Notes: generated from the sequence alone by a model not told the origin. A DNA stretch of 64,000 nucleotides from Octadecabacter sp. B2R22 (GCF_018861045.1 NZ_JAHKQJ010000010.1:62001-126000), one strand, 5' to 3'; shown: positions 41,163 through 50,025, counted from the first letter of the stretch. Numbers and translations are program-made.

Positions 41163-43562
41163 ATGAAATTCACGCTCTCTTGGCTTAAATCCCACCTCGA
41201 CACGGATGCCTCCGTGGACGAGATCGCAGACACGCTGACCGACCTTGGTCTTGAGGTTGAGGGGATCGAAAATCCAGCCGCGAAGCTGAGCGATTTTGTG
41301 ATCGGCAAAGTGACGGCTGCGGAACAGCACCCCGATGCGGATAAGCTGCGCGTTTGTACGGTGGATGCTGGCGAAGGCCCGACGCAGATTATTTGTGGTG
41401 CACCAAACGCCCGTGAAGGGATCACCGTCGTCGTTGCCAAACCGGGCACGTATATTCCCGGTCTGGATATCACCATTTCTGTCGGCAAAATCCGTGGGAT
41501 TGAATCCTTCGGCATGATGGCCTCCGAGAAAGAGCTGGAGCTGTCCGACGAACACAACGGCATTATTGAATTGCCTGCCGGAGAAGTCGGCCAGTCCTTT
41601 GCCGATTATCTGGCTGAACATGACCCATCCAGAGTCGACCCTGTGATCGAGATCGCGATTACGCCAAACCGCCCCGACGCACTTGGCGTGCGCGGCGTTG
41701 CGCGTGATTTGGCCGCCCGTGGGCTTGGCACATTGAAGACACGTGATGTTGAACCTGTTCCTGCGACATTCGCCAATCCGGTAAGTGTTAGCATCGATGA
41801 CGACACGCTGGACCAAGCGCCTGTGTTCTTTGGTCGTCTGATCAAAGGCGTTAAAAATGGCCCCAGCCCTGCGTGGTTGCAGCAGCAGCTAAGGGCGATT
41901 GGCCTGCGCCCGATTTCGTTCCTCGTGGATGTGACCAACTGGTTCACTTACGATCTGAACCGCCCGCTGCACGTCTTTGATGCGGATAAGATCACGGGCA
42001 ATACGTTGCGCCTGCACCGCGCTGCGGGTGGTGAGACGCTCGTTGGTTTGGATGACAAAGAATACACCTTCCCAGAAGGCGCGACGCTGATTTCAGATGC
42101 TGAAGGGCCTGAATCCATTGGTGGTGTTATGGGTGGTTTGCGCACGGGCTGTTCCGAAGACACCGTAAACGTCTTTGTTGAGGCGGCCTATTTTGACCCG
42201 ATCCGCACGGCCTACACAGGTCGCGCGCTCAAGATTAACTCCGATGCGCGATATCGCTTTGAACGCGGCATCGATCCTGCGTTCACGCCGGAAGGTTTGG
42301 AGCATGCTGTTCGCATGATCGTTGATATTGCTGGCGGTGAAGCGTCTGAAGTTGTGCAAGCGGGTGCGGTTCCTGACACAGCGCGGGCCTATAAGCTCGA
42401 CACGGATCGGTGTTCGTCGCTGGTCGGGATGGATATCCCCGCAGAAACGCAGCGTGATACATTGACGAAGCTGGGCTTTGTTATGGATGGCGACATGGCA
42501 CAGGTGCCAAGCTGGCGTCCTGACGTTCAAGGCGAGGCTGATTTGGTTGAAGAAGTGGCGCGGATTGCGTCCCTGACGAACCTTAAGCCTGTGCCAATGC
42601 CACGGGTCCGTGCGGGCGTTCCGGCCCCCATCCTGACGCCAATGCAGAAACGCATGCAGATGGCGCGGCGTACGACGGCTGCTTTGGGCTACAACGAATG
42701 TGTGACCTACAGCTTTATCGACAAAGCATCCGCAGAGCTTTTCGGTGGCGGCACGGATGCGACCATGCTGGCCAACCCGATTTCGAGCGAGATGTCCCAT
42801 ATGCGTCCGGCGCTGTTGCCGGGTCTGTTGCAGGCAGCGGCCCGCAACCAAGCGCGTGGTCAGACCAATATGGCATTGTTCGAGGCCGGTGATGCGTTCC
42901 ATGGTGGTGAGCCAACAGAACAGCACAGCCTTGTGACGGGTATCCTTGTCGGCAAGACGGGTCCAAAGGACGTGCATGGCGCATCGCGTGATGTTGACCT
43001 TTACGATGCGAAGGCAGACGCCGAAGCGGTTCTTGCAGCGATGGGTGCCCCGTCCAAAGTGCAAATCCTGCGTGGCGCTGGCGATGCTTGGCATCCTGGC
43101 CGTCACGGGATGATCTGTCTTGGTCCAAAGAAGGTGCTCGGCGTCTTTGGTGAAATCCACCCGAAAATTCTTTCGGCGCTGGACGTCAAAGGGCCTGTTG
43201 TTGGCTTTGTTCTGTTCCCACAGGAAATACCGCTACCCAAGAAGGTTACGGTAAACCGTGGGGCCGCGTCGCTTCCGGATTTGCAGGCTGTTGAACGTGA
43301 CTTCGCCTTCGTGATGGACAAGACTGTTGATGCCCTCACGGCGGTGAATGCCGCCGCGGGTGCGGATAAGGCGCTCATCGCGGATGTGCGCGTTTTCGAT
43401 GAATTCATCGGCGGATCACTGGGCGAGGACCAAAAGTCCCTTGCCATGACAGTGCGCCTTCAGCCGAGCGATGCGACGTTGAAAGACGCCGACATCGAAG
43501 CGGTAAGCGCCAAGATCATCGAAAAAGTGACGAAAGCGACGGGCGGAACCCTGCGCGGATAA
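41163..43562 (+). CDS. pheT: Phenylalanine-tRNA ligase beta subunit
   Basis: 799 aa, full length. N-terminal EMAP/tRNA-binding domain (VIGKVTAAEQHPDADKLRVC, about 43-62). B3/B4 editing domain with RPDALGVRGVARDLAARG (about 175). B5 domain around SLVGMDIPAETQRDTLTKLG (about 420). Catalytic-like core (VTYSFIDKASAELFGGG, about 515). FDX-ACB anticodon-binding domain at the end (SLPDLQAVERDFAFVMDKTV onward). AGGAAC precedes the ATG. Confidence 0.97.
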   Translation: MKFTLSWLKSHLDTDASVDEIADTLTDLGLEVEGIENPAAKLSDFVIGKVTAAEQHPDADKLRVCTVDAGEGPTQIICGAPNAREGITVVVAKPGTYIPGLDITISVGKIRGIESFGMMASEKELELSDEHNGIIELPAGEVGQSFADYLAEHDPSRVDPVIEIAITPNRPDALGVRGVARDLAARGLGTLKTRDVEPVPATFANPVSVSIDDDTLDQAPVFFGRLIKGVKNGPSPAWLQQQLRAIGLRPISFLVDVTNWFTYDLNRPLHVFDADKITGNTLRLHRAAGGETLVGLDDKEYTFPEGATLISDAEGPESIGGVMGGLRTGCSEDTVNVFVEAAYFDPIRTAYTGRALKINSDARYRFERGIDPAFTPEGLEHAVRMIVDIAGGEASEVVQAGAVPDTARAYKLDTDRCSSLVGMDIPAETQRDTLTKLGFVMDGDMAQVPSWRPDVQGEADLVEEVARIASLTNLKPVPMPRVRAGVPAPILTPMQKRMQMARRTTAALGYNECVTYSFIDKASAELFGGGTDATMLANPISSEMSHMRPALLPGLLQAAARNQARGQTNMALFEAGDAFHGGEPTEQHSLVTGILVGKTGPKDVHGASRDVDLYDAKADAEAVLAAMGAPSKVQILRGAGDAWHPGRHGMICLGPKKVLGVFGEIHPKILSALDVKGPVVGFVLFPQEIPLPKKVTVNRGAASLPDLQAVERDFAFVMDKTVDALTAVNAAAGADKALIADVRVFDEFIGGSLGEDQKSLAMTVRLQPSDATLKDADIEAVSAKIIEKVTKATGGTLRG

Positions 43563-43571
43563 TGCGCCGGG

Positions 43572-43820
43572 TTACGCTGCAGCGCACCGTCGTTGGGCGA
43601 CGCGCATACGGCGTTCGAAGGTCCAGTCGTTGTCTCGGGTCAGAATTCGCGACACGCGTTTCATGCACAGCTCAAGGCTTTCGCCTTGGCTGACTGCGCC
43701 CTGACCTACAGATGACATAACCGCAATAGAAAGCCCGACTATGCCAGCCGTGAGGACAATCCAATCGACGGTTACAGCGCCGTCTGTGTCTCGGCGGAAG
43801 CGTTTGAAAAAGTTACTCAT
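43572..43820 (-). CDS. Small Flp-pilin-like membrane protein
   Basis: 82 aa. FRRDTDGAVTVDWIVLTAGI (about residues 8-27) continues as a hydrophobic segment (VGLSIAVMSSVG). A charged residue followed by GAVTVDW(I/V)VLTA is the pattern of small Flp/Tad pilin-like proteins common in Rhodobacteraceae. The C-terminal half is basic with two cysteines. No tad genes are nearby. AAGGAGA is 6 nt before the ATG, and a perfect hairpin GCCCGA-N6-TCGGGC (43833-43850) lies just upstream of it in the leader. Confidence 0.78.
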   Translation of the reverse strand: MSNFFKRFRRDTDGAVTVDWIVLTAGIVGLSIAVMSSVGQGAVSQGESLELCMKRVSRILTRDNDWTFERRMRVAQRRCAAA

Positions 43821-43917
43821 ACTAATCTCCTTGCCCGAAATCCCTCGGGCGATGGAGTTAAGTTAACCTAACGTCATGGAGAAACTAGGGCGTTCGCGCG
43901 TCAGCTTTGAGGGTAAT

Positions 43918-44811
43918 TCATGCCGGTTTTGCTAGGATTTCGGCGAGAATGTCATAGACTAACCTTATGCGCGGGCTTGTGTGGACCTCGCGATGGGTCA
44001 CCAGCCAGATCGGGAAATCAATCTTGAGTTCGGAGTCCAATATCCGTTCCATCCCGTCTGTTGTATCGCCTAATGTTTCGTCCATTGGGCAAATCCCCAG
44101 CCCCGCACGGGCCATTTCCCAAACGACCAAACCGCTTTCTGATCCGGTCTTGAATGCATCCTCTGTCACAGGGATGCCGAGGGCCGTCATGTAGTCTACG
44201 TTGCGGGCAGCTTCGCCGAACGACACCCAGTCGTGGGATGCCAAGTCGGCGCGCGACGTTGGACGCCCCCGTTTGTCGAGGTAGCTTGTTGCGCCGTAGA
44301 ACCGTCCGCGTGCCTCGCGCACCAGTCGCGCAACAAGGTCGGGTTGTTCGGGGCGGATATTGCGAATGGCGATATCGGCCTCGCGTCGCATGAGGTCGGA
44401 TATATCGTTTGTGGCGACGACATCAATCGTCAGGGCGGGGGCGTGTTTGCGGATTTCGGTGATCACCTTGGGCAAATACATGGCGGCGAAGATATCGCTC
44501 GCTGTGATGCGGACTTGTCCGCTGATGTCGGATCGCTGTGCACTGGCAGTGAGGGCGACACGTTCTGCGGCTTGACCCATATCACGGACGTGGGCCAATA
44601 ATTCGCGCCCGGCGTCCGTCAGTTGTAGCCCTCGGCCAACCCGTTCAAACAACATCAATTGAAGGTCGTCTTCGAGGGCGGCGACTTGTCGGCTGAGTGT
44701 GGGTTGCGTTAGACCCAGTTCGCGCGCGGCAGCGGACAAAGACGAGGTCTCGGCCGTTGCCAAGAAGCTGCGCAGATGTGTCCAGTCGAGTCTGTTGGCG
44801 TCCATATCCAT
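43918..44811 (-). CDS. LysR-family transcriptional regulator
   Basis: 297 aa. N-terminal winged helix: LRSFLATAETSSLSAAAREL (about 14-33) and GLTQPTLSRQVAALEDDL, then a co-inducer domain (ISGQVRITASDIFAAMYLPK onward). It is most like the LysR regulators that act on an adjacent divergent gene, here the methyltransferase at 44895. An inverted repeat sits at its start codon (44812-44843). The effector is unknown. Confidence 0.93.
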   Translation of the reverse strand: MDMDANRLDWTHLRSFLATAETSSLSAAARELGLTQPTLSRQVAALEDDLQLMLFERVGRGLQLTDAGRELLAHVRDMGQAAERVALTASAQRSDISGQVRITASDIFAAMYLPKVITEIRKHAPALTIDVVATNDISDLMRREADIAIRNIRPEQPDLVARLVREARGRFYGATSYLDKRGRPTSRADLASHDWVSFGEAARNVDYMTALGIPVTEDAFKTGSESGLVVWEMARAGLGICPMDETLGDTTDGMERILDSELKIDFPIWLVTHREVHTSPRIRLVYDILAEILAKPA

Positions 44812-44843
44812 ACGAAATTGTATAGATTAGTTGTGAATTTCGT
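44812..44843. promoter_or_regulatory. Inverted repeat between the LysR gene and the methyltransferase gene
   Basis: ACGAAATT (44812-44819) and AATTTCGT (44836-44843) are perfect 8-base arms separated by 16 bases, directly against the LysR start codon and about 50 bases before the divergent methyltransferase. LysR proteins bind such dyads and usually repress themselves. The role is inferred from position. Confidence 0.5.
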
Positions 44844-44894
44844 CAATTCCTTGGGTGTCTATGCGCCTGTAGTGTCGTTTCAAAGGAGAACGCT

Positions 44895-45527
44895 ATGAAT
44901 GATGCCGCTACATTCTGGGACAAGATTGCCCCCAAATACGCACAAGACCAGATCAAGGACATGGCAGCGTATGAATATACGTTGGAACGCACGAAGTCAT
45001 ACCTCGGACATGACGACCGCATTCTTGAATTGGGTTGCGGCACTGGGTCGACCGCGCTTTTGATTGCGCCAGATGTGCGAGAGATCGTTGGGGAAGATAT
45101 CTCTCCGAAAATGATCGACATTGCTAGCACCAAAGCGAAAGCGGGCGGTGTACACAATGCCACGTTCCGCGTGGCGTCGGCCAAGGACGCGGCAAGCCAG
45201 AAAGAACCATTTGACGCAGTGCTTGGGTTTAACTTGTTTCACCTTGTTGAGAGCATGGAGGACACCTTTGCGAGTGTTCACAAGCTGTTGCCAAGAGGCG
45301 GATACTTTATCAGCAAGACTCCATGTCTTGCGGACCGATCTGTGGGTTTCAAGCGTTTCTTGTTCAAGACAATGGTCCGTCCGATGCAGTGGATCGGGAA
45401 AGCGCCATACGTGAGGTTCCTGACGCATTCCGACCTTGAAGACGCCTTATGCTTTGCCGGTTTTGAAATCGTCGAGTCCGGCAATTTCCCTGCAATCTCG
45501 CGTTATGTCGTGGCACGAAAAATTTGA
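44895..45527 (+). CDS. Class I SAM-dependent methyltransferase
   Basis: 210 aa. SAM-binding motif I ILELGCGTGSTALLIAPDVR (about residues 41-60), acidic motif II GEDISPKMIDIAS (about 64), motif IV DAVLGFNLFHLV (about 111-122) and post-motif LPRGGYFISKTP. Substrate not evident; the start MNDAATFWDKIAPKYAQDQI resembles a group of small-molecule methyltransferases. Divergent from the LysR gene with a shared dyad; GGAGA is before the ATG. Confidence 0.9.
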   Translation: MNDAATFWDKIAPKYAQDQIKDMAAYEYTLERTKSYLGHDDRILELGCGTGSTALLIAPDVREIVGEDISPKMIDIASTKAKAGGVHNATFRVASAKDAASQKEPFDAVLGFNLFHLVESMEDTFASVHKLLPRGGYFISKTPCLADRSVGFKRFLFKTMVRPMQWIGKAPYVRFLTHSDLEDALCFAGFEIVESGNFPAISRYVVARKI

Positions 45528-45560
45528 GTGGGTAAACTGGCGCCTAACCAAGGAGGCGAC

Positions 45561-46007
45561 ATGCTTAAAGTTTATCTATCCGGTGAGATCCACACTGATT
45601 GGCGCGAACAAATCATTGAAGGGGCCAAGGGCTTGGACGTCGAGTTCAATAGCCCTGTCACCAACCACGAAGCATCTGACGACTGCGGTGTGAATATTCT
45701 AGGCGCCGAGCCAAATAAGTACTGGCATGATCATAAAGGCGCGATGGTGAATGCAATTCGCACACGAAAAGGCATTTCTGATGCCGATGTCGTTGTTGTT
45801 CGCTTCGGCGAAAAGTACCGCCAATGGAATGCGGCCTTTGATGCGGGATTTGCTGCGGCATTGGGTAAGTCATTGATTGTGTTGCAACAACCTGATCATG
45901 ATCATGCACTTAAAGAAGTTGATGCTGCTGCGCTGGCGATGGCGCGAGAGCCATCAGAAGTGGTCGAAATCCTTCGTTATGTGCTAACGGGAGAGCTCTC
46001 GACCTAA
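45561..46007 (+). CDS. ytoQ: YtoQ family protein
   Basis: 148 aa from the ATG at 45561, preceded by AGGAGG. KVYLSGEIHTDWREQIIEGA at the N-terminus, GVNILGAEPNKYWHDHKGA and ADVVVVRFGEKYRQWNAAFD (about 84-103) are the family's conserved blocks. The fold is thought to resemble nucleoside 2-deoxyribosyltransferases, but no activity is established. 33 bases after the methyltransferase, so possibly cotranscribed. Confidence 0.88.
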   Translation: MLKVYLSGEIHTDWREQIIEGAKGLDVEFNSPVTNHEASDDCGVNILGAEPNKYWHDHKGAMVNAIRTRKGISDADVVVVRFGEKYRQWNAAFDAGFAAALGKSLIVLQQPDHDHALKEVDAAALAMAREPSEVVEILRYVLTGELST

Positions 46008-46160
46008 TGGTGGTGTGGCCGAAACGATGTCCCGTTTTTGGTTTAGGGGGAACGATTGGCCGAATAAACCCTTTGTGTTCATCGAAAAACAAGCAATAAG
46101 CCGCCTACGAGAGCGCTAACGGTAAATCCGGGGCGCGGGAAAAAAGTGGGACAAAATACA

Positions 46161-46529
46161 ATGCTTAACGAATTCAAAGATTTCATCGCCAAAGGCAATG
46201 TCATGGACATGGCTGTTGGTATCATCATCGGTGCAGCGTTCACTGCGATCGTCGGTAGCCTGGTTGAAGACCTTATCAATCCGCTGATTGGTATCTTTAT
46301 GGGCGGTGTTGATTTTGCTGGTCTGTCTGCCTCCGTTGGCGAAGCGACATTTACATACGGTAAGTTCATTATGGCGATCATCAACTTCTTGGTCATCGCA
46401 TTCGTCGTCTTCATGCTGGTTCGCTCTGTGAACAAGATGAAGAAAGCTGAAGAAGAAGCACCTGCCGAGCCAGCTGGCCCGACACAGGAAGAGCTTCTTG
46501 CAGACATCCTGACTGCGCTGAAAAAGTAA
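46161..46529 (+). CDS. mscL: Large-conductance mechanosensitive channel
   Basis: 122 aa from the ATG at 46161. The amphipathic N-terminus ([20 protein letters not shown]), pore helix TM1 ([20 protein letters not shown]), TM2 ([20 protein letters not shown]) and the C-terminal bundle [11 protein letters not shown]...[12 protein letters not shown] are all present. It releases solutes on osmotic downshock. A terminator follows at 46555. Confidence 0.97.
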   Translation: MLNEFKDFIAKGNVMDMAVGIIIGAAFTAIVGSLVEDLINPLIGIFMGGVDFAGLSASVGEATFTYGKFIMAIINFLVIAFVVFMLVRSVNKMKKAEEEAPAEPAGPTQEELLADILTALKK

Positions 46530-46554
46530 GTTCTATTTGGTTAACGAGTTCTCG

Positions 46555-46585
46555 AGGCCCGCCATTAAGTTGGCGGGCCTTTTTT
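46555..46585 (+). terminator. Intrinsic terminator after mscL
   Basis: AGGCCCGCCA (46555-46564), loop TTAAGT, TGGCGGGCCT (46571-46580), a perfect 10-bp stem, then TTTTT. Confidence 0.88.
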
Positions 46586-46679
46586 GTTGTGAAAAGTGGT
46601 GGCAAACTTTTCCGCTCTAACGTCTAGTGTTGCAATAGAACACGCAGATTTTGACAACATGCAGGAGATAAGTGCGCCC

Positions 46680-47138
46680 ATGGAGCTTGATGAAACAGAT
46701 CGTCGCCTTTTGACGGCTCTACAAAAAGAGGGTCGTTTGTCCAACGCCGAGCTATCCGAAAAGGTGAACCTTTCACCCTCAGCCTGTCATCGACGGGTCC
46801 AACGGTTGGAAAAGGAAGGTTTCATTTCCGACTACGTTGCTCTGGTGAATCCGCGCAAAGTGGGGCGTAAGACGACGGTGTTCGTTGAAATTACTTTGCG
46901 GGCACAGGCCGATGACGTGCTGGACGCATTTGAAAAATCCGTCGCGCGAATACCGGATGTGCTGGAATGCCATTTGATGGCAGGGCAGGCGGACTATCTG
47001 CTGAAAGTTGTCGCCGAGGACGCCGAAGATTTCGCGCGCATACACCGTCGTTATCTGGCGAGCCTACCGGGGGTGCAGGGGATGCAAAGTTCGTTTGCAT
47101 TGCGCACGGTTCGACAGACGACGGCGCTGCCGGTTTAA
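46680..47138 (+). CDS. Lrp/AsnC-family transcriptional regulator
   Basis: 152 aa from the ATG at 46680 (AGGAGA about 10 nt upstream; in-frame earlier starts lack support). N-terminal helix-turn-helix: MELDETDRRLLTALQKEGRL, LSNAELSEKVNLSPSACHRR. C-terminal RAM effector domain: TVFVEITLRAQADDVLDAFE, VLECHLMAGQADYLLKVVAE. Lrp-type regulators sense amino acids. The target is unknown; no divergent amino-acid gene adjoins. Confidence 0.93.
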   Translation: MELDETDRRLLTALQKEGRLSNAELSEKVNLSPSACHRRVQRLEKEGFISDYVALVNPRKVGRKTTVFVEITLRAQADDVLDAFEKSVARIPDVLECHLMAGQADYLLKVVAEDAEDFARIHRRYLASLPGVQGMQSSFALRTVRQTTALPV

Positions 47139-47311
47139 TTCTTAGAGCGCCTTGACGGATCAGAGCCCAATGAGCTCAACGCAATTGAATTCGTAGTAAG
47201 AGCATGACCAGCCTACTGAGAGAAGGGCAGTCACAAGCAAGCATCCGAAAGCTGACTTGGGCCGATTACTCCGACAAATAAATATTGCCAGACTGATGCC
47301 AAAAATCGCGA

Positions 47312-47674
47312 CTAACCGACCATCAACGCCAGCATTGCCAAAGCTGATGGCACAGATTGAACGAACAGGATGCGTTTGCTCACGGTTAGCGCCCCGAAAA
47401 TACCCGCGATGAAAACGCAGCACAAAAAGAACAGGGCGACGGATTGGGAAAAGGACGGGTTGCCCAAGAGAAGGGACCAGATCAGCCCTGCGCCCAAGAA
47501 TCCGTTATAAAGCCCCTGATTGGCGGCCATTGCTGTTGTCTTGGGGAACAGATCCGCAGAGAGGCTGGAAAAAACCTTCGGACCACGGCTTTCCCATGCA
47601 AACATCTCAAACCACATAATGAAGAAATGCAAAGCCGCGATGAGGACGATGAGGATGATTGCGATCAGGTTCAT
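47312..47674 (-). CDS. DUF1304 family membrane protein
   Basis: 120 aa from the ATG at 47674 (GGAG 8 nt upstream); an in-frame upstream start at 47728 adds an atypical leader. Four hydrophobic segments with FIMWFEMFAWESRGPKVFSS (about 20-39) and ANQGLYNGFLGAGLIWSLL (about 53-71), the family's conserved loop. Function unknown. Bases 47139-47311 downstream hold no gene I can support. Confidence 0.88.
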   Translation of the reverse strand: MNLIAIILIVLIAALHFFIMWFEMFAWESRGPKVFSSLSADLFPKTTAMAANQGLYNGFLGAGLIWSLLLGNPSFSQSVALFFLCCVFIAGIFGALTVSKRILFVQSVPSALAMLALMVG

Positions 47675-47732
47675 ATTTGGCTCCGGTATAGGGTTTTGTT
47701 TTCCTATCACTGTGCGCGGTGTCTTCATAATG

Positions 47733-47765
47733 AAAAACCCCCGAACCTTACGGCACAGGGGTTTT
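47733..47765 (-). terminator. Terminator of rpsU
   Basis: Read on the minus strand: AAAACCCC (47765-47758), loop of 16, GGGGTTTT (47741-47734), followed by further T. It lies about 30 bases after the rpsU stop. Confidence 0.7.
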
Positions 47766-47795
47766 CCTAATTCTTAAACATATCGAAAGGGGTGC

Positions 47796-48002
47796 TTAGA
47801 GCATTCCCTCGCGCTGTGCTTTCTTCCGAGCCAGCTTGCGCTGACGGCGAATGGCCTCGGCCTTCTCGCGCGCCTTTTTCTCGGACGGTTTTTCGAAATG
47901 TTGCTTGAGCTTCATTTCACGAAAAACGCCCTCACGCTGGAGCTTTTTCTTCAGAGCGCGGAGCGCCTGATCGACGTTGTTGTCACGAACACTAACCTGC
48001 AT
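47796..48002 (-). CDS. rpsU: 30S ribosomal protein S21
   Basis: 68 aa: [20 protein letters not shown] followed by the strongly basic [20 protein letters not shown]. This is the S21 of the small ribosomal subunit. AGAGGTGG precedes the ATG. Monocistronic, with its own promoter (48056) and terminator. Divergent from the COQ9 gene. Confidence 0.97.
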   Translation of the reverse strand: MQVSVRDNNVDQALRALKKKLQREGVFREMKLKQHFEKPSEKKAREKAEAIRRQRKLARKKAQREGML

Positions 48003-48055
48003 GTGGTTTTCACCACCTCTCTAAGTTTGATTTGCAATAAGTTGCAGGAAGCCGC

Positions 48056-48084
48056 CATATAGCAAGTGCCCCGCTATTTGTCTA
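48056..48084 (-). promoter_or_regulatory. Promoter of rpsU
   Basis: On the minus strand: TAGACA (48084-48079), 17-base spacer ending in CTTGC, TATATG (48061-48056) with an extended -10 TGC. It matches the sigma-70 consensus well and lies 53 bases before rpsU. The CTTGCTATAT string is shared with the rpmI promoter. Confidence 0.6.
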
Positions 48085-48117
48085 GTATTGGGCAAACGCC
48101 TGAAAACGGAGCCTGAA

Positions 48118-48795
48118 GTGACCACAGCCCTGACATTGCTAGAAGCGATTCTCCCTCACGTGGCCTTTGATGGCTGGTCTGATGAGGCATTTGTTGCCGC
48201 TGCCCAAGACTGCGATTTGTCAAAGGACGATGCACGCGCGATCTGTCCACGCGGTGCGGTGGACCTTGCTGTCTTGTTTCACACCGAGGGGGATGCGGCG
48301 ATGGTCGCTGCCTTGGCTGAGGCTGATCTCAGCGAAATGCGGTTTCGTGATAAGGTTGCCCATGCGGCACGACTTCGCCTTGATGCGGTAGCCGACAAAG
48401 AAGCCGTGCGGCGCGGAACAGTGCTGTTTGCTTTGCCTCATATGGCACCCATCGGGTCAAAACTGATCTGGGGGACGGCGGATGCGATCTGGACCGCATT
48501 GGGCGACACGTCAGACGACGTAAACTGGTACACCAAACGCGCCACGTTGTCGGCGGTTTATGGATCGGTAGTTTTGTATTGGTTGGGCGACGATAGCCCT
48601 GATCACAGCGCGACGGATGAGTTTATTGACCGGCGGATCGAGAATGTGATGCAGTTCGAAACCTTCAAAGCGGCATTGAACAAGAACCCGCTTACCAAGC
48701 CATTCGCGACGGCCTTGGGTCAGTTTACATCACGAATCAAAGCACCCGCAGCGCCGCCGAGCGATCTGCCCGGAACATGGGATTTACCATCATGA
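48118..48795 (+). CDS. COQ9 family ubiquinone biosynthesis protein
   Basis: 225 aa starting at a GTG (48118) with GGAG 8 nt upstream; a TTG at 48088 is in frame but lies inside the rpsU promoter. LLEAILPHVAFDGWSDEAFV near the N-terminus and GTADAIWTALGDTSDDVNWY, TKRATLSAVYGSVVLYWLGD (about 133-172) are the COQ9 core, a lipid-binding TetR-like fold that presents ubiquinone intermediates. Overlaps the quinone oxidoreductase gene by 4 nt. Confidence 0.9.
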   Translation: MTTALTLLEAILPHVAFDGWSDEAFVAAAQDCDLSKDDARAICPRGAVDLAVLFHTEGDAAMVAALAEADLSEMRFRDKVAHAARLRLDAVADKEAVRRGTVLFALPHMAPIGSKLIWGTADAIWTALGDTSDDVNWYTKRATLSAVYGSVVLYWLGDDSPDHSATDEFIDRRIENVMQFETFKAALNKNPLTKPFATALGQFTSRIKAPAAPPSDLPGTWDLPS

Positions 48796-49763
48796 AGGCC
48801 GTCGAGATTGCCCAAGCTGGCGGGCCAGAAGTTTTAACGCTGACCGATCGTCCCTTGCCTGAACCACGTCACGGTGAGGTGCGTATCAAAGTTGCCTATG
48901 CCGGTGTAAACCGCCCTGACGCCCTGCAAAGGGCGGGGATGTATAACCCACCCAAAGGCGCAAGCGATTTACCGGGTCTTGAGGCTGCTGGCGAAATCAG
49001 CGCGATCGGCGATGGCGTGACGGGGCTCGCTATTGGTGACGCTGTTTGCGCGCTGTTGCCCGGCGGAGGCTACGCCGAAGAGGTCTGCACTCCAGCGGCC
49101 CATTGTCTTTCGGTTCCCGACGGCCTTTCGCTCAAGCAGGCCGCCTGCTTGCCGGAGACGTTTTTCACCGTATGGTCCAACGTCTTCATGCGCGGCGGGC
49201 TAAAAGCGGGTGAGCGGTTCTTGGTCCATGGCGGATCGTCCGGCATCGGCACGACCGCGATCCAATTGGCAAACGCCTTTGGTGCACGGGTGTTCACGAC
49301 CGCAGGGTCGGATGCCAAATGCGCGGCGTGTCTCGACCTTGGGGCCGAGGTTGCGATGAACTACCGCGACGTTGATTTCGTTGATGTGATGAAGGTGGAA
49401 GGTGGCGCGGACTTGATCCTCGATATGGTCGGCGGTGACTATCTGCCACGCAACGTGCGGGCGTTGGCGGATGATGGACGGCTCGTTCAGATCGCGTTTC
49501 TACAAGGCCCAAAGATTGAATTGAACTTCGCCCACCTCATGATGCGTCGCCTGACGATCACCGGCAGCACATTGCGGCCGCAGTCTGATTTGGCAAAAGC
49601 TGAAATTGCAGCGCAACTGCGCGAAAAGGTTTGGCCGTTGCTCACAGCAGGTAAGATAGCCCCTGTGATGGATCAGGAATTTTCTTTAGCGGATGCCGCC
49701 GCTGCTCATGTGCGAATGGAAAGCAGCCAGCATATAGGAAAGATTGTGTTGAAAGTCGGTTGA
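48792..49763 (+). CDS. NAD(P)H:quinone oxidoreductase, zinc-free MDR family
   Basis: 323 aa from the ATG at 48792, overlapping the COQ9 stop. Medium-chain dehydrogenase fold without zinc ligands: PGLEAAGEISAIGDGVTGLA (about 58-77), nucleotide-binding VHGGSSGIGTTAIQLANAFG (about 141-160), and the C-terminal SSQHIGKIVLKVG typical of PIG3-like quinone reductases. Coupling to COQ9 fits a quinone-linked role, but the natural substrate is unknown. Confidence 0.9.
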   Translation: MKAVEIAQAGGPEVLTLTDRPLPEPRHGEVRIKVAYAGVNRPDALQRAGMYNPPKGASDLPGLEAAGEISAIGDGVTGLAIGDAVCALLPGGGYAEEVCTPAAHCLSVPDGLSLKQAACLPETFFTVWSNVFMRGGLKAGERFLVHGGSSGIGTTAIQLANAFGARVFTTAGSDAKCAACLDLGAEVAMNYRDVDFVDVMKVEGGADLILDMVGGDYLPRNVRALADDGRLVQIAFLQGPKIELNFAHLMMRRLTITGSTLRPQSDLAKAEIAAQLREKVWPLLTAGKIAPVMDQEFSLADAAAAHVRMESSQHIGKIVLKVG

Positions 49764-49957
49764 GCCATTGCGGCGAACGGCGGCTTTGAGCCCAAATTAG
49801 CCATAATTGCCAAGTCCAAATTTTTGTTTCCGGCCCCTGAAAGCAGAATGGCATACAGAATTTAGCTGCACATTTCGCAGTTTAACGAAACAATAGCCTG
49901 AAATGCTGAGCATTGTTGACGGAACCTCAAGATCTGGCTGAGAAAATCATAATGCGG

Positions 49958-49987
49958 TTGCGAAAGTCCTTAAAGTTCGACTAGAAT
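49958..49987 (+). promoter_or_regulatory. Possible promoter of the VPLPA-anchored protein gene
   Basis: TTGCGA at 49958-49963, 18 bases, TAGAAT at 49982-49987, 38 bases before the ATG. The surrounding 260-base gap (49764-50025) is notably AT-rich and otherwise holds nothing I recognise. Confidence 0.35.
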
Positions 49988-50025
49988 TTGCGACAATTCA
50001 GAGAAACATTAATAAGGTCATACGC

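Noticed and set aside
42093-43160. Long open frame (355 codons) on the minus strand opposite pheT
   Set aside because: It lies entirely within pheT, is His/Arg-rich as expected of an antisense shadow, and has no ribosome site or domain.
46079-46507. 142-codon minus-strand frame opposite mscL
   Set aside because: MscL on the other strand is unmistakable; this frame has no support.
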